From: an uncultured Oscillospiraceae bacterium
GTDB taxonomy: Bacteria; Bacillota; Clostridia; Oscillospirales; Oscillospiraceae
Direction of reading: 5' to 3'
Length of the DNA stretch: 60,434 nucleotides
NCBI GenBank assembly: GCA_934597125.1
Contig: CAKTQM010000005.1
Coordinates: 1 to 60,434, forward strand
This document shows positions 34,462 to 41,226 of the stretch, one piece after another. Each line of letters starts with the position of its first letter. Position 1 is the stretch's first letter. The notes below the pieces were generated by a model that was given only the letters and a program-made list of their open reading frames with translations, did not search any database and was not told where the DNA came from. Both the position numbers and the translations under genes were made by a program.

Positions 34462-34476
34462 TGTATTGCGAGGTGT
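34462..34476. repeat. 15-bp direct repeat, right copy
   Basis: TGTATTGCGAGGTGT, identical to 34038-34052. Here the repeat supplies the GAGGTG ribosome site of the 57-aa gene. Confidence 0.6.
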
Positions 34477-34479
34477 AGT

Positions 34480-34653
34480 ATGGCGAAGTTCAGAATTCCG
34501 AAGCCGCCGGAGTCTACCAATAAATCCATCCGCTTTCCCAACGATGTGATCCAGTCAGTGGAGGAGGCCATTCGCGGAACGGACTGCACCTTTTCCGCGT
34601 TTGTGGTGGAGGCGGTGCGCGTCGCGCTGGAGAATCTGGCGGAGGAAGCGTGA
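34480..34653 (+). CDS. YlcI/YnfO-like small protein (57 aa), putative ribbon-helix-helix
   Basis: MAKFRIPKPPESTNKSIRFP, then NDVIQSVEEAI and FSAFVVEAVRVALENLAEEA. The pattern of a short strand (KSIRFP) followed by two helices is that of ribbon-helix-helix DNA-binding or YlcI/YnfO-family proteins, often phage-related. RBS GCGAGGTGT is five bases upstream. It is followed directly by its own terminator. It could regulate the divergent 52-aa gene, with which it shares a 99-bp intergenic region that includes one arm of the 15-bp repeat. Function is inferred from shape alone. Confidence 0.75.
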   Translation: MAKFRIPKPPESTNKSIRFPNDVIQSVEEAIRGTDCTFSAFVVEAVRVALENLAEEA

Positions 34654-34680
34654 AAAAAACCGGCCGGGAGGCCGGTTTTT
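34654..34680 (+). terminator. Terminator of the 57-aa gene
   Basis: AAACCGGCC and GGCCGGTTT flanking GGGA, starting right after the TGA stop. Confidence 0.9.
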
Positions 34681-34689
34681 CATCAGTAA

Positions 34690-34740
34690 TTAGGCTTTGG
34701 CGGCTTTCACGCACTCCTCCGCGTTCACTGCCAGGGCGGA
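34690..34740 (-). pseudogene. Possible 3' remnant of a lost small gene
   Basis: Read leftward, the frame ends ...SALAVNAEECVKAAKA-stop, with protein-like composition, and sits just before the 34654-34680 hairpin, which could be its terminator. Upstream it runs directly into family B-like repeat DNA with no start or ribosome site. It may be the tail of a gene cut off by repeat insertion; chance is also possible. Confidence 0.25.
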
Positions 34741-34853
34741 TACCCAAAGGGTACTCGTTCCGCTACGCTTCGCCGCGCACGTCGTCCGCCCCTGCGGAGG
34801 ATTCTGCGATGGCGCGGCAGTTATTGAGCAGGCGGGGTAGAACCCCGCCCCTA
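34727..34853. repeat. Repeat family B-like DNA, diverged
   Basis: GGGCGGATAC...GTCCGCCCCTGCGGAG resembles a family B unit with a longer, degenerate loop; GGCGGGGTAGAACCCCGCC (34835-34853) is a second hairpin. No gene is seen in this stretch. Confidence 0.5.
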
Positions 34854-34878
34854 CGAAGCTTCCGCCATGCCATCTTGC

Positions 34879-34936
34879 GGCAACCCCTCAGTCAGCCTTG
34901 CGGCTGACAGCTCCCCTTGCACAGGGGAGCCTTTGA
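34879..34936. repeat. Repeat family A, copy 5
   Basis: Near-identical to copy 4 in the same orientation: 56 bp exact, and then several matching bases (ATTGCGCTGC) before the next CCGGCC terminator. The two copies bracket the small-gene patch. Confidence 0.9.
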
Positions 34937-34967
34937 AATTGCGCTGCTTGAGTGCTTTTGGACAGGA

Positions 34968-34996
34968 GAAAAACCGGCCGGGAGGCCGGTTTTTTC
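34968..34996 (-). terminator. Terminator of the DMT transporter gene
   Basis: AAACCGGCC/GGCCGGTTT stem overlapping the stop codon of the leftward transporter gene, with a T-run on the minus strand. Confidence 0.88.
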
Positions 34997-35933
34997 ATGC
35001 TTTTTTGGGGGTGGCGTTGGCGGCGTAGACGCAGAGCAGGATCACGGCCACGCCAAGGATCTGCCAGAGGCCGAAGGGCTCTTTCAGCAGCACCACGCCG
35101 GCCAGGACGCTGACCACGGTGGTGACGTTGCTGAACAGGGACGCCTCCGACACCGTCAGGTGGGCGTTGGCGAAGTTCAGCAGGAAATAGGCCACCACGG
35201 AGGACACCAGGCCCAGATAGACCACCGCGCCCCAGAAGCCGGGGCTTTGCAGGGCGGGCAGGAAGGTTTCGGCCATGTGGCCCGCGCCTTGAATGAGGGC
35301 GGCGGGGACGAAGAACAGCATGCCCACGGTGAACATGACGTAGGTGACCTCGAAGGCGGTGAATTTGGCGGCGGCCTTGTGACTGAGGGTGTAGTAGGCC
35401 GCGTCGCAGGCGACTGTCATCAGCAGCAGCACAAGGCCCAGCAGGGAGATGCGGGTCTCGCCGCCCATATAGATCAGCGCCACGCCGCCGATGCACAGCA
35501 CCGCGCAGAGCACCTGACGGCGGGTGACTTTTTCATGGAGCACCAGCACGTCCATGAGGATGCAGGCGATGGGCACCACGGCGATGATGGTGCCGGCCAC
35601 GGCGGAGGAGGTATAGAGGATGCCGTAATTCTCGCAGAAAAAGTAGAGCACCGGCTGGATAAGGCCCAGCAGCACCAGAGAGCCGACGGGCTTGCCCTTC
35701 AGGGAAAAAGCGAAGAGGGGACGGGTGCGCACCTTGCCCACGACGGCGTTTACCAGGATCACCAGCGACATGGCGGCAAAGGCGATCAAAAACCGGAAGG
35801 CCAGCAGCACGGTGGGCTTGGCTACCGCCAGCGCCAGCTTGGAAAACATGAAGCTCATGCCGAAAATGGCGCTGGCCAGCAGGGCGAATATCAGCGACAG
35901 GGTATGGATCTTTTTTTGGTTCATACGGTTCAT
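34995..35933 (-). CDS. EamA/DMT-superfamily transporter
   Basis: 312 aa from ATG 35933 (GGAAAGAGAG upstream); ATG 35924 is an alternative. About ten membrane helices in two EamA repeats: the first begins LSLIFALLASAIFGMSFMFSKLAL, the second about ISLLGLVLLLMTVACDAAYY. The C-terminal VVLLKEPFGLWQILGVAVILLCVYAAN is the usual EamA ending. DMT exporters carry amino acids, metabolites or drugs; the substrate is unknown. It lies near a LysR gene of opposite orientation, a common arrangement for a regulator and its exporter. Confidence 0.92.
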   Translation of the reverse strand: MNRMNQKKIHTLSLIFALLASAIFGMSFMFSKLALAVAKPTVLLAFRFLIAFAAMSLVILVNAVVGKVRTRPLFAFSLKGKPVGSLVLLGLIQPVLYFFCENYGILYTSSAVAGTIIAVVPIACILMDVLVLHEKVTRRQVLCAVLCIGGVALIYMGGETRISLLGLVLLLMTVACDAAYYTLSHKAAAKFTAFEVTYVMFTVGMLFFVPAALIQGAGHMAETFLPALQSPGFWGAVVYLGLVSSVVAYFLLNFANAHLTVSEASLFSNVTTVVSVLAGVVLLKEPFGLWQILGVAVILLCVYAANATPKKA

Positions 35934-35955
35934 CTCTCTTTCCAGGGTACGACAC

Positions 35956-35984
35956 ATCTTATCACATGGCAGGGGGTTTCGCAA
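35956..35984 (-). promoter_or_regulatory. Promoter of the DMT transporter gene
   Basis: Minus strand: TTGCGA (35979-35984) and TAAGAT (35956-35961), 17 bp apart, 22 bp before ATG 35933. Confidence 0.6.
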
Positions 35985-35994
35985 GACGCAAAAG

Positions 35995-36021
35995 AGAAGC
36001 CGGGCGGGCGGCCCGACTTCT
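35995..36021 (-). terminator. Terminator after the 25-aa gene
   Basis: AGAAGCCGGGC and GCCCGACTTCT pair (one G-U); a T-run follows on each strand. It separates the 25-aa gene from the transporter promoter. Confidence 0.75.
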
Positions 36022-36087
36022 GCTTTTTACCATAAATCACTGATGGGAAGACATGATTTTGCGCAGACGCACTTCGCTGCAGATACG

Positions 36088-36165
36088 TCACTTGGCCACA
36101 CGACTGACAACGCCCACGACGACCAGCAGAACTGCCAGACCAGCCAACAGAATATTCAGACCCAT
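36088..36165 (-). CDS. 25-aa membrane peptide
   Basis: MGLNILLAGLAVLLVVVGVV, then SRVAK: a single hydrophobic helix with a positive C-terminal end. The start at 36165 has a strong AAAGGAG eight bases upstream. A TATAAT lies upstream (36200-36205 read on the minus strand), and a terminator follows at 35995. That makes a complete one-gene unit. It is too short for homology recognition by eye. Candidates are a small membrane-protein regulator or a type I toxin; no antisense antitoxin RNA is evident. Presence is supported by gene signals, not by family. Confidence 0.6.
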   Translation of the reverse strand: MGLNILLAGLAVLLVVVGVVSRVAK

Positions 36166-36196
36166 AACCGCCGCTCCTTTCATTTGTTTTCCCGGG

Positions 36197-36211
36197 TTGA
36201 TTATAGATTAA
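36197..36211. promoter_or_regulatory. Possible LysR-type operator
   Basis: TTGATTATAGATTAA is an imperfect palindrome with T-N11-A form, about 115 bp upstream of lysR and overlapping the -10 of the leftward small peptide gene. Confidence 0.4.
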
Positions 36212-36267
36212 CACAAAGAAGTCCATTTGTAAAACGCACCATTTTCATCATTCTCATGAAAAAATGT

Positions 36268-36296
36268 TTGAACCCTGTTAAGATTTCTGGTAGAAT
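36268..36296 (+). promoter_or_regulatory. Promoter of the LysR gene
   Basis: TTGAAC (36268-36273) and TAGAAT (36291-36296), 17 bp apart, 28 bp before the ATG. Confidence 0.65.
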
Positions 36297-36324
36297 CAGG
36301 GGGAGAGAAAAGGAGGGGGCGCGT

Positions 36325-37215
36325 ATGAGTCTGACCAAATATGAGATATTGCTGAAGGCCGCGGAGTGCGGCAGCTTTACCAGAGCTGCCCAGGAGTTGA
36401 GCTTTACGCAGTCCGGCATCAGCCACGCCGTCAGCTCGCTGGAGGCAGAGCTGGGGACGAGGCTGGTGGTGCGCAGCCACGGCGGCGTATCGCTGACGGC
36501 GGACGGGCGGGCGCTGATGCCCTATTTTCAGAAGATGTGCGCCCTGCAGCATCAGCTGGAGCAGAAGGCCGCCGATCTGCGGGGGCTGGACACCGGTCTT
36601 GTGCGGGTGGCGACATTTACCAGTGTGTCGGAAAAGTGGATGCCGTATATTTTGAAGAGCTTTCAGGAGATCTATCCCAGGATCGAGTTTGAGCTGCTGC
36701 CGTCCAATTTCAACAACGAGATCGAGGATTGGGTGCTGCACGGGCAGGCGGACTGCGGCTTTATCAGCCTGCCGGCGGCGGAGAATCTGGATTGCTGGCT
36801 GCTGCAGCGGGATCAGTGGAAGGTGATCGTGCCCTGCGATCATCCGCTGGCGGGGCGGGAGCCTTTTCCGCCGAAGGCGTTGGAGCAGTATCCGGTGATA
36901 TTGCTGGACGAGGGGGACGACTACGAGATACAGGCGATCTTCGACACGCTGCACATTCAGCCCAACATCCAGTATACCGTGCAGCAGGATCAGACCATTC
37001 TGGCTATGGTGTCCAACGGGCTGGGCATCAGCATCATGGAGGAGCTGATGCTGCAGCGGTGCGTGTATCCGCTGGTGGCCTGCCAGCTGCCGCAGGTGTT
37101 TTACCGCAACATCGGCATCTGCGTGAAGGACAGGAACGCCATGTCACTGTCCACCCAGCGGTTTATCGAGCATGTGCGCAGCTGGGTGCTGCGGTACGGG
37201 GCGCTGGAGAAATAG
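36325..37215 (+). CDS. LysR-type transcriptional regulator
   Basis: 296 aa from ATG 36325 (AGGAGGGG upstream). The winged helix occupies 1-60 (FTRAAQELSFTQSGISHAVSSLE), followed by a linker helix and a two-lobed effector-binding domain from about residue 92 (VRVATFTSVSEKWMP). Members bind palindromic T-N11-A sites and respond to small ligands. The likely target is the nearby leftward transporter and/or the 25-aa gene; the effector is unknown. Confidence 0.95.
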   Translation: MSLTKYEILLKAAECGSFTRAAQELSFTQSGISHAVSSLEAELGTRLVVRSHGGVSLTADGRALMPYFQKMCALQHQLEQKAADLRGLDTGLVRVATFTSVSEKWMPYILKSFQEIYPRIEFELLPSNFNNEIEDWVLHGQADCGFISLPAAENLDCWLLQRDQWKVIVPCDHPLAGREPFPPKALEQYPVILLDEGDDYEIQAIFDTLHIQPNIQYTVQQDQTILAMVSNGLGISIMEELMLQRCVYPLVACQLPQVFYRNIGICVKDRNAMSLSTQRFIEHVRSWVLRYGALEK

Positions 37216-37219
37216 AAAT

Positions 37220-37259
37220 AGAAAAACCAGCCTCCGGCATTGCCGGAGGCTGGTTGGTT
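37220..37259 (+). terminator. Terminator of the LysR gene
   Basis: AACCAGCCTCCGGC and GCCGGAGGCTGGTT form a long stem; it also faces the end of the leftward zinc-ribbon gene. Confidence 0.85.
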
Positions 37260-37266
37260 CTATATG

Positions 37267-37695
37267 TCAGCTTTTGCCGTGGATCTGGTGAGCGCATTTG
37301 GGGCAGGTGATGACGATTTTGCCCTTGCCCACGGGGACGCGGCAGACGGTTTTGCAGCGGGGGCAGGTGAAGTATTTATGGGCCTTGTCCATCCGCTGCC
37401 GGCGGCTGCTGTCGAACCGGTGCTTGACGGGCCACCAGATTTTTTGCAGAAAGGCGGCGTTTTCGGCGCGGCGCTTCTCTAAATTGCGGGAGAATACGCG
37501 GAACAGCGCCCACAGCACCATCACCGTGGTGATGAAGCCCAGGATGCCGGACAGAAGGCCCGCCTTTTTTGTCAGCAGGCTGATGATATCCAGGACGATG
37601 GCCGCCCAGATGATGCACATGCCCAGTTGATCGGCGCCGTTGCGTCCGTACATGAACCGGCTCAGCGCGTTGCGCAGACGCTGAAAGAAAGTCAT
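37267..37695 (-). CDS. Two-helix membrane protein with C-terminal zinc ribbon
   Basis: 142 aa from ATG 37695 (GGCGGAG upstream). Two hydrophobic helices (about 25-42 and 48-68) are followed by a basic region and a cytoplasmic zinc ribbon with C111, C114, C131 and C134 (CPRC...CPKC). No named family recognised; small zinc-ribbon membrane proteins of this shape are frequent in clostridial genomes. Rubredoxin-like or protein-binding ribbons are possible. It stands alone, convergent with lysR; no clear promoter was found. Confidence 0.75.
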   Translation of the reverse strand: MTFFQRLRNALSRFMYGRNGADQLGMCIIWAAIVLDIISLLTKKAGLLSGILGFITTVMVLWALFRVFSRNLEKRRAENAAFLQKIWWPVKHRFDSSRRQRMDKAHKYFTCPRCKTVCRVPVGKGKIVITCPKCAHQIHGKS

Positions 37696-37839
37696 AGCTC
37701 CGCCTCGATTTCCTTTAGAGTATCCAATCACGACGAATTATTTTACCTGAAAATCCCCGTGAGGTAAAGGGGGAGGCAGAAAAATTAACAAATTGGACAA
37801 ATTTTGTGAAGATGTTTGCTGCAGGCGCGCCTTTATTTA

Positions 37840-37868
37840 TTGCAATCCGGCGGGGGGATTGGTATAAT
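37840..37868 (+). promoter_or_regulatory. Promoter of the rpe operon
   Basis: TTGCAA (37840-37845) and TATAAT (37863-37868), 17 bp apart. It sits 174 bp before the rpe ATG, leaving a long leader. Between this promoter and the leftward zinc-ribbon gene (37696-37839) nothing coding is seen, only an AGGTAAA/TTTACCT inverted repeat near 37752-37778. Confidence 0.8.
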
Positions 37869-37874
37869 GAATAA

Positions 37875-38041
37875 GTTCACACAATGGGGGCCGGCGGGTC
37901 TTGCCCACCGGCCCCCTATCTGAAAAGCGGAACGGGGCCGCGCCGGACGAAGGCACACTCCGCGCCGGAGACCGCGGCGCCCGCCGCTTACTGTATCATA
38001 TGCCGCGGCCGCAGCAGCGGTGCGGCGGAAGGAGCGTTATC
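37875..38041 (+). promoter_or_regulatory. Structured leader RNA upstream of rpe
   Basis: Three strong hairpins can be drawn. First, GGGGGCCGGCGGG with CCCACCGGCCCCC (37886-37917). Second, a long irregular stem from GCGG near 37927 to CCGC near 37987, with a CCGG/CCGG inner stem. Third, CCGCGGCCGC with GCGGTGCGG just before the AGGAGCG ribosome site. No stem is followed by a T-run, so it is not a simple attenuator. It matches no riboswitch I know; it may be a leader or a separate small RNA. Confidence 0.4.
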
Positions 38042-38686
38042 ATGACGAAGATCGCACCCTCTATCCTGTCGGCGGATTTTGCCAACTTGCAGCGGGACAT
38101 TGAACGCATTGCCACGGCGGATTACGTCCATGTGGACGTGATGGACGGGCTGTTTGTGCCCAATATCTCCATCGGTATTCCGGTGGTGAAGTCCATCCGG
38201 CCCACCACGGCGCTGCCGCTGGATGTACATTTGATGATCGAGCGGCCTGTACGGTATGTGGAGCAGTTCTGCGACGCGGGCGGCGACATCGTGACCTGCC
38301 ACGTGGAGGCGGACACGGAGGAGAACATCCATGAGGCGCTGCGGCGCATCCACGCCAAGGGGAAAAAAGCCGGCGTGGTGGTGAAGCCCAAGACCCCCGC
38401 CAGCGCCGTGCTGCCGTTTATCAGCGAGTGCGACATCATTTTGGTGATGACGGTGGAGCCGGGGTTTGGCGGACAGAAGTTCATGGCGGACATGATGCCC
38501 AAGGTGCAGGCCATCCGGGGGTACATCGACGCCATGAATCCCGCGTGCGAGCTGGAGGTGGACGGCGGCGTGGACGCCGAAACCTGCCATCTGTGCATCC
38601 ATGCCGGCGCCAACGTACTGGTGGCGGGCAGCGCCGTATATAAGGCGGCGGACATTCCCGCCCGCATCAAAGAGCTGAGAGGTTGA
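38042..38686 (+). CDS. rpe: Ribulose-phosphate 3-epimerase
   Basis: 214 aa TIM barrel. IAPSILSADFANL (4-16), HVDVMDGLFVPN (30-41, metal ligands H30 and D32), VHLMI and EVDGGV with its active-site Asp are all present. It interconverts ribulose-5-phosphate and xylulose-5-phosphate in the pentose phosphate pathway. It does not have its usual Firmicute neighbours (rsgA, thiN); instead recR follows five bases downstream. Start ATG 38042, RBS AAGGAG. Confidence 0.97.
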   Translation: MTKIAPSILSADFANLQRDIERIATADYVHVDVMDGLFVPNISIGIPVVKSIRPTTALPLDVHLMIERPVRYVEQFCDAGGDIVTCHVEADTEENIHEALRRIHAKGKKAGVVVKPKTPASAVLPFISECDIILVMTVEPGFGGQKFMADMMPKVQAIRGYIDAMNPACELEVDGGVDAETCHLCIHAGANVLVAGSAVYKAADIPARIKELRG

Positions 38687-38691
38687 GTTCT

Positions 38692-39291
38692 ATGGAATAC
38701 TTTCCCGCGCCCCTTGAAAAACTGGTGGAGCAGTTTGCCCGTCTGCCGGGGATCGGCGGAAAATCCGCCCAGCGGCTGGCGTTTCATGTGCTGAACCTGC
38801 CCATGGAGGAGGCGGAGGCGTTCGCCGACGCCATTGTGGAGGCCAAGCGGGGGGTGACGCTGTGTCCCGTGTGCCGCAACCTGACGGCGGGGGGACTGTG
38901 CAGCGTGTGCGCCGACCCGCGGCGGGATGAGACAGTGATCTGCGTGGTGGCCGATCCGCGGGATGTGCTGGCCATCGAGCGCAGCCGGGAGTTCAACGGG
39001 CATTACCACGTGCTGCACGGCGTGCTGTCCCCCATGAACCATGTGGGGCCGGACGATCTGCAGATCAAGGCGCTGCTGGATCGGGTGGCCCAAGGCGGCA
39101 TCAGCGAGGTCATTATGGCCACGAACCCCGACACGGAGGGAGAGGCCACGGCGCTGTATATCGCGCGGCTGCTGAAGCCCTTCGGCGTGAAGGTGACGCG
39201 GCTGGCCTACGGCATCCCTGTGGGCGGGCATCTGGAATTTGCCGACGATGCCACGCTGATGCGGGCGCTGGAAGGGCGGCGGGAGCTATGA
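38692..39291 (+). CDS. recR: Recombination mediator RecR
   Basis: 199 aa from ATG 38692 (GAGAGG upstream). N-terminal helix-hairpin-helix (LPGIGGKSAQRLAFH), zinc finger C58, C61, C70 and C73 and a Toprim domain (VVADPRDVLAIE...; MATNPDTEGEATALYIA). RecR with RecF/O loads RecA on gapped DNA. Normally it follows dnaX-yaaK in Firmicutes, so its place behind rpe is a rearrangement. Its stop overlaps the apbE start (ATGA). Confidence 0.96.
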   Translation: MEYFPAPLEKLVEQFARLPGIGGKSAQRLAFHVLNLPMEEAEAFADAIVEAKRGVTLCPVCRNLTAGGLCSVCADPRRDETVICVVADPRDVLAIERSREFNGHYHVLHGVLSPMNHVGPDDLQIKALLDRVAQGGISEVIMATNPDTEGEATALYIARLLKPFGVKVTRLAYGIPVGGHLEFADDATLMRALEGRREL

Positions 39292-40319
39292 GGAGAATGA
39301 CGTGTCTGGCGCTGGCGCTGGTGCTGGCGCTGTCCCTTACCGCCTGCGGCGCGCCCGGGACGGAGACGCTGGATATTTTTGCCATGGATACCTATATGTC
39401 GCTGGTAGCCATCGGCGATGGGGCGGCGGAGGTGCTGCAGGAGTGCGCTGCCGAGATCAACGGGCTGGAGCGGAAGCTGAGCCGCACCATCGACACCAGC
39501 GATGTGGCGCGGCTGAACGCGGAGGGCAGCGCGGCGCTGGACACCGACACGGCGGAGCTGCTGCGGGCGGCGCTGGGATACAGCGAGGCCACCGGCGGCG
39601 CGTTTGACGTAACCATTGCGCCGGTGGTGTCCCTGTGGGGCATTACCACGGACAGCCCCCGTGTGCCGGAGCAGGAGGAGATCGACGCGCTGCTGCCGCT
39701 GGTGGGCAGCGGCCACGTCCGGCTGGAGGGCGATACCGCCGCGCTGGACGAGGGATGCGCCATTGATCTGGGGGGCATCGGCAAGGGCTACGCCTCCGAC
39801 AAGGTGGCGGCGCTGTTTGAGAACAGCGGCATCTCCGGCGGTTTTGTGAGTCTGGGCGGCAACGTGTACGTCCACGGCGTCACGGCGGAGGGAAAGCCAT
39901 GGAATGTGGCGATCCAAGACCCCGCGGATACGGAGAGATTCGCCTGCATGCTGCACCTGTCGGATGCCTTTGTGGTGACCTCCGGCGGCTATCAGCGCTA
40001 TTTCACCGGGCCGGACGGCACGGTGTATCAGCATATCATTGACCCCGCCACCGGTTATCCGGTGGAGAACGGGCTTTTGAGCGTGTCCATCATCACCCGC
40101 CGCGAAAATGGCGGCAGCGGCACCATGGCCGACGCCTATTCCACCGCCCTGTATGTGATGGGCGAGGCGGGCGCGGCGGACTTCTGGCGGCAGCGGCAGG
40201 CGGATTTTGACATGGTGCTGGTGACGGAGGACGGACGGGTGCTGTATACGCCCGGCCTGCAGGACTGCTTTGAGAAGACGGAGGGCAGCGGCTATGACTA
40301 CCAACTCCTCGCGGCCTGA
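39288..40319 (+). CDS. apbE: FAD:protein FMN transferase (ApbE), lipoprotein
   Basis: 343 aa, lipoprotein signal MRRMTCLALALVLALSLTAC with lipidated C20. It has the ApbE motifs MDTYMSLVA, LGGIGKGYASDKV (about 160-172), SLGGNVYVHG and IIDPATGYPVENG, with the late TADA-like MADAYSTALYV. The enzyme attaches FMN to Thr/Ser of exported redox proteins such as Rnf/Nqr subunits or FMN-binding lipoproteins. It overlaps recR by four bases and is followed by a NusG-domain-II protein and a Gx transporter, a trio also seen in flavin-based electron-transfer loci. Confidence 0.95.
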   Translation: MRRMTCLALALVLALSLTACGAPGTETLDIFAMDTYMSLVAIGDGAAEVLQECAAEINGLERKLSRTIDTSDVARLNAEGSAALDTDTAELLRAALGYSEATGGAFDVTIAPVVSLWGITTDSPRVPEQEEIDALLPLVGSGHVRLEGDTAALDEGCAIDLGGIGKGYASDKVAALFENSGISGGFVSLGGNVYVHGVTAEGKPWNVAIQDPADTERFACMLHLSDAFVVTSGGYQRYFTGPDGTVYQHIIDPATGYPVENGLLSVSIITRRENGGSGTMADAYSTALYVMGEAGAADFWRQRQADFDMVLVTEDGRVLYTPGLQDCFEKTEGSGYDYQLLAA

Positions 40320-40695
40320 ACTGAAATTCAACCGGTATGACGCCCTTGTGGCGGCCTTTGTGGTGCTGCTGGCGGCAGCTGTGGCGCTGTGGTTTTATCT
40401 GCCCAAGACCCAGGGGGGCGAGATGACGGTGGTGATTGCGGTGGGCGGAGAGGAGACGGAACGGGTGCGGCTGAAAGACTTTGCCGGAACCGAGGTCTCC
40501 CACCACGGGTATACCCTGATCGTCGCCGCCGACGGCGGCGGGGTGCGGGTGGCGGAGAGCGACTGTCCCACCCAGGACTGCGTTCACACCGGCACCATCA
40601 CCCGCGCGGGACAGTCTATCGTTTGCCTGCCGGCTCAGGTGGTGATCCATCTGGAGGGCGCCGCAACAGGCGGGCCCGACGTGATCGTGGGGTAA
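40294..40695 (+). CDS. NusG domain II-containing membrane protein
   Basis: 133 aa from ATG 40294 (GGAGGG upstream), overlapping the apbE end by 26 bp. One membrane helix (about 17-36) precedes an extracytoplasmic NusG-II/DUF1312 domain with C91 and C96 in DCPTQDCVHTG and C111 in IVCLPAQVVI. Proteins of this type accompany ApbE and Gx transporters and resemble EetA of flavin-based extracellular electron transfer; that parallel is inference. The three cysteines could form a disulphide or bind metal. Confidence 0.85.
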   Translation: MTTNSSRPELKFNRYDALVAAFVVLLAAAVALWFYLPKTQGGEMTVVIAVGGEETERVRLKDFAGTEVSHHGYTLIVAADGGGVRVAESDCPTQDCVHTGTITRAGQSIVCLPAQVVIHLEGAATGGPDVIVG

Positions 40696-40700
40696 CAGGG

Positions 40701-41213
40701 ATGAAATGGACGACGAGAAATCTGGCGCTGTGTGCCGTGCTGACGGCGCTGGCGCTGGGACTGAGCACCCTGGAGAATCTGTTCCCCGTGTCGCTGGTGG
40801 TACCGCTGCCGGGGGTGAAGCTGGGGCTGGCCAACATTGTGACGGTGTTTGCCCTGTATGAGCTGGGGGCTGTTCCGGCGCTGGTGATCCTGCTGGCGCG
40901 GTGCGGTCTGGGCAGTCTGTTTGCGGGGAATGTGTCGGCGCTGCTGTTTTCCCTGCTGGGGGGCTTTGCCGCCATGGCGGTGATGATCGCCCTGAAAGGG
41001 TGCGGCCGGCTGAGTATTTACGGCGTGTCCATCGGCGGCGCGGCGGCCCACAATGTGGGGCAGATGGCGGCGGCGGTCATTACGCTGGGCAACGGCATGG
41101 TGCTGGGGTATCTGCCGTTTCTGCTGGCGGTATCGCTGGTGACGGGGACGCTGACGGGATTCGTGTCGGCGCTGCTGTTTCGGGCGATGGCCCATGTAAA
41201 ACTCTCCCGATAA
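40701..41213 (+). CDS. Gx transporter family protein
   Basis: 170 aa from ATG 40701, five bases after the previous stop; the longer open frame upstream is in the preceding genes. It has five or six hydrophobic helices with PLPGVKLGLANIVTVFALYELG (about 35-56) and GGAAAHNVGQMAAA, the signature of COG4769 proteins. These were once called heptaprenyl diphosphate synthase component I and resemble ECF-type substrate-binding subunits. In electron-transfer loci the homologue is EetB. Substrate not known; a flavin or quinone precursor is possible. Confidence 0.85.
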   Translation: MKWTTRNLALCAVLTALALGLSTLENLFPVSLVVPLPGVKLGLANIVTVFALYELGAVPALVILLARCGLGSLFAGNVSALLFSLLGGFAAMAVMIALKGCGRLSIYGVSIGGAAAHNVGQMAAAVITLGNGMVLGYLPFLLAVSLVTGTLTGFVSALLFRAMAHVKLSR

Positions 41214-41226
41214 GGAGGAAGATGGA

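Noticed and set aside
37875..38041. 6S RNA, SRP RNA, tRNA or known riboswitch at the rpe leader
   Set aside because: No closing 5'-3' long hairpin with central bubble, no SRP or tRNA core, and no match to riboswitch cores I know.
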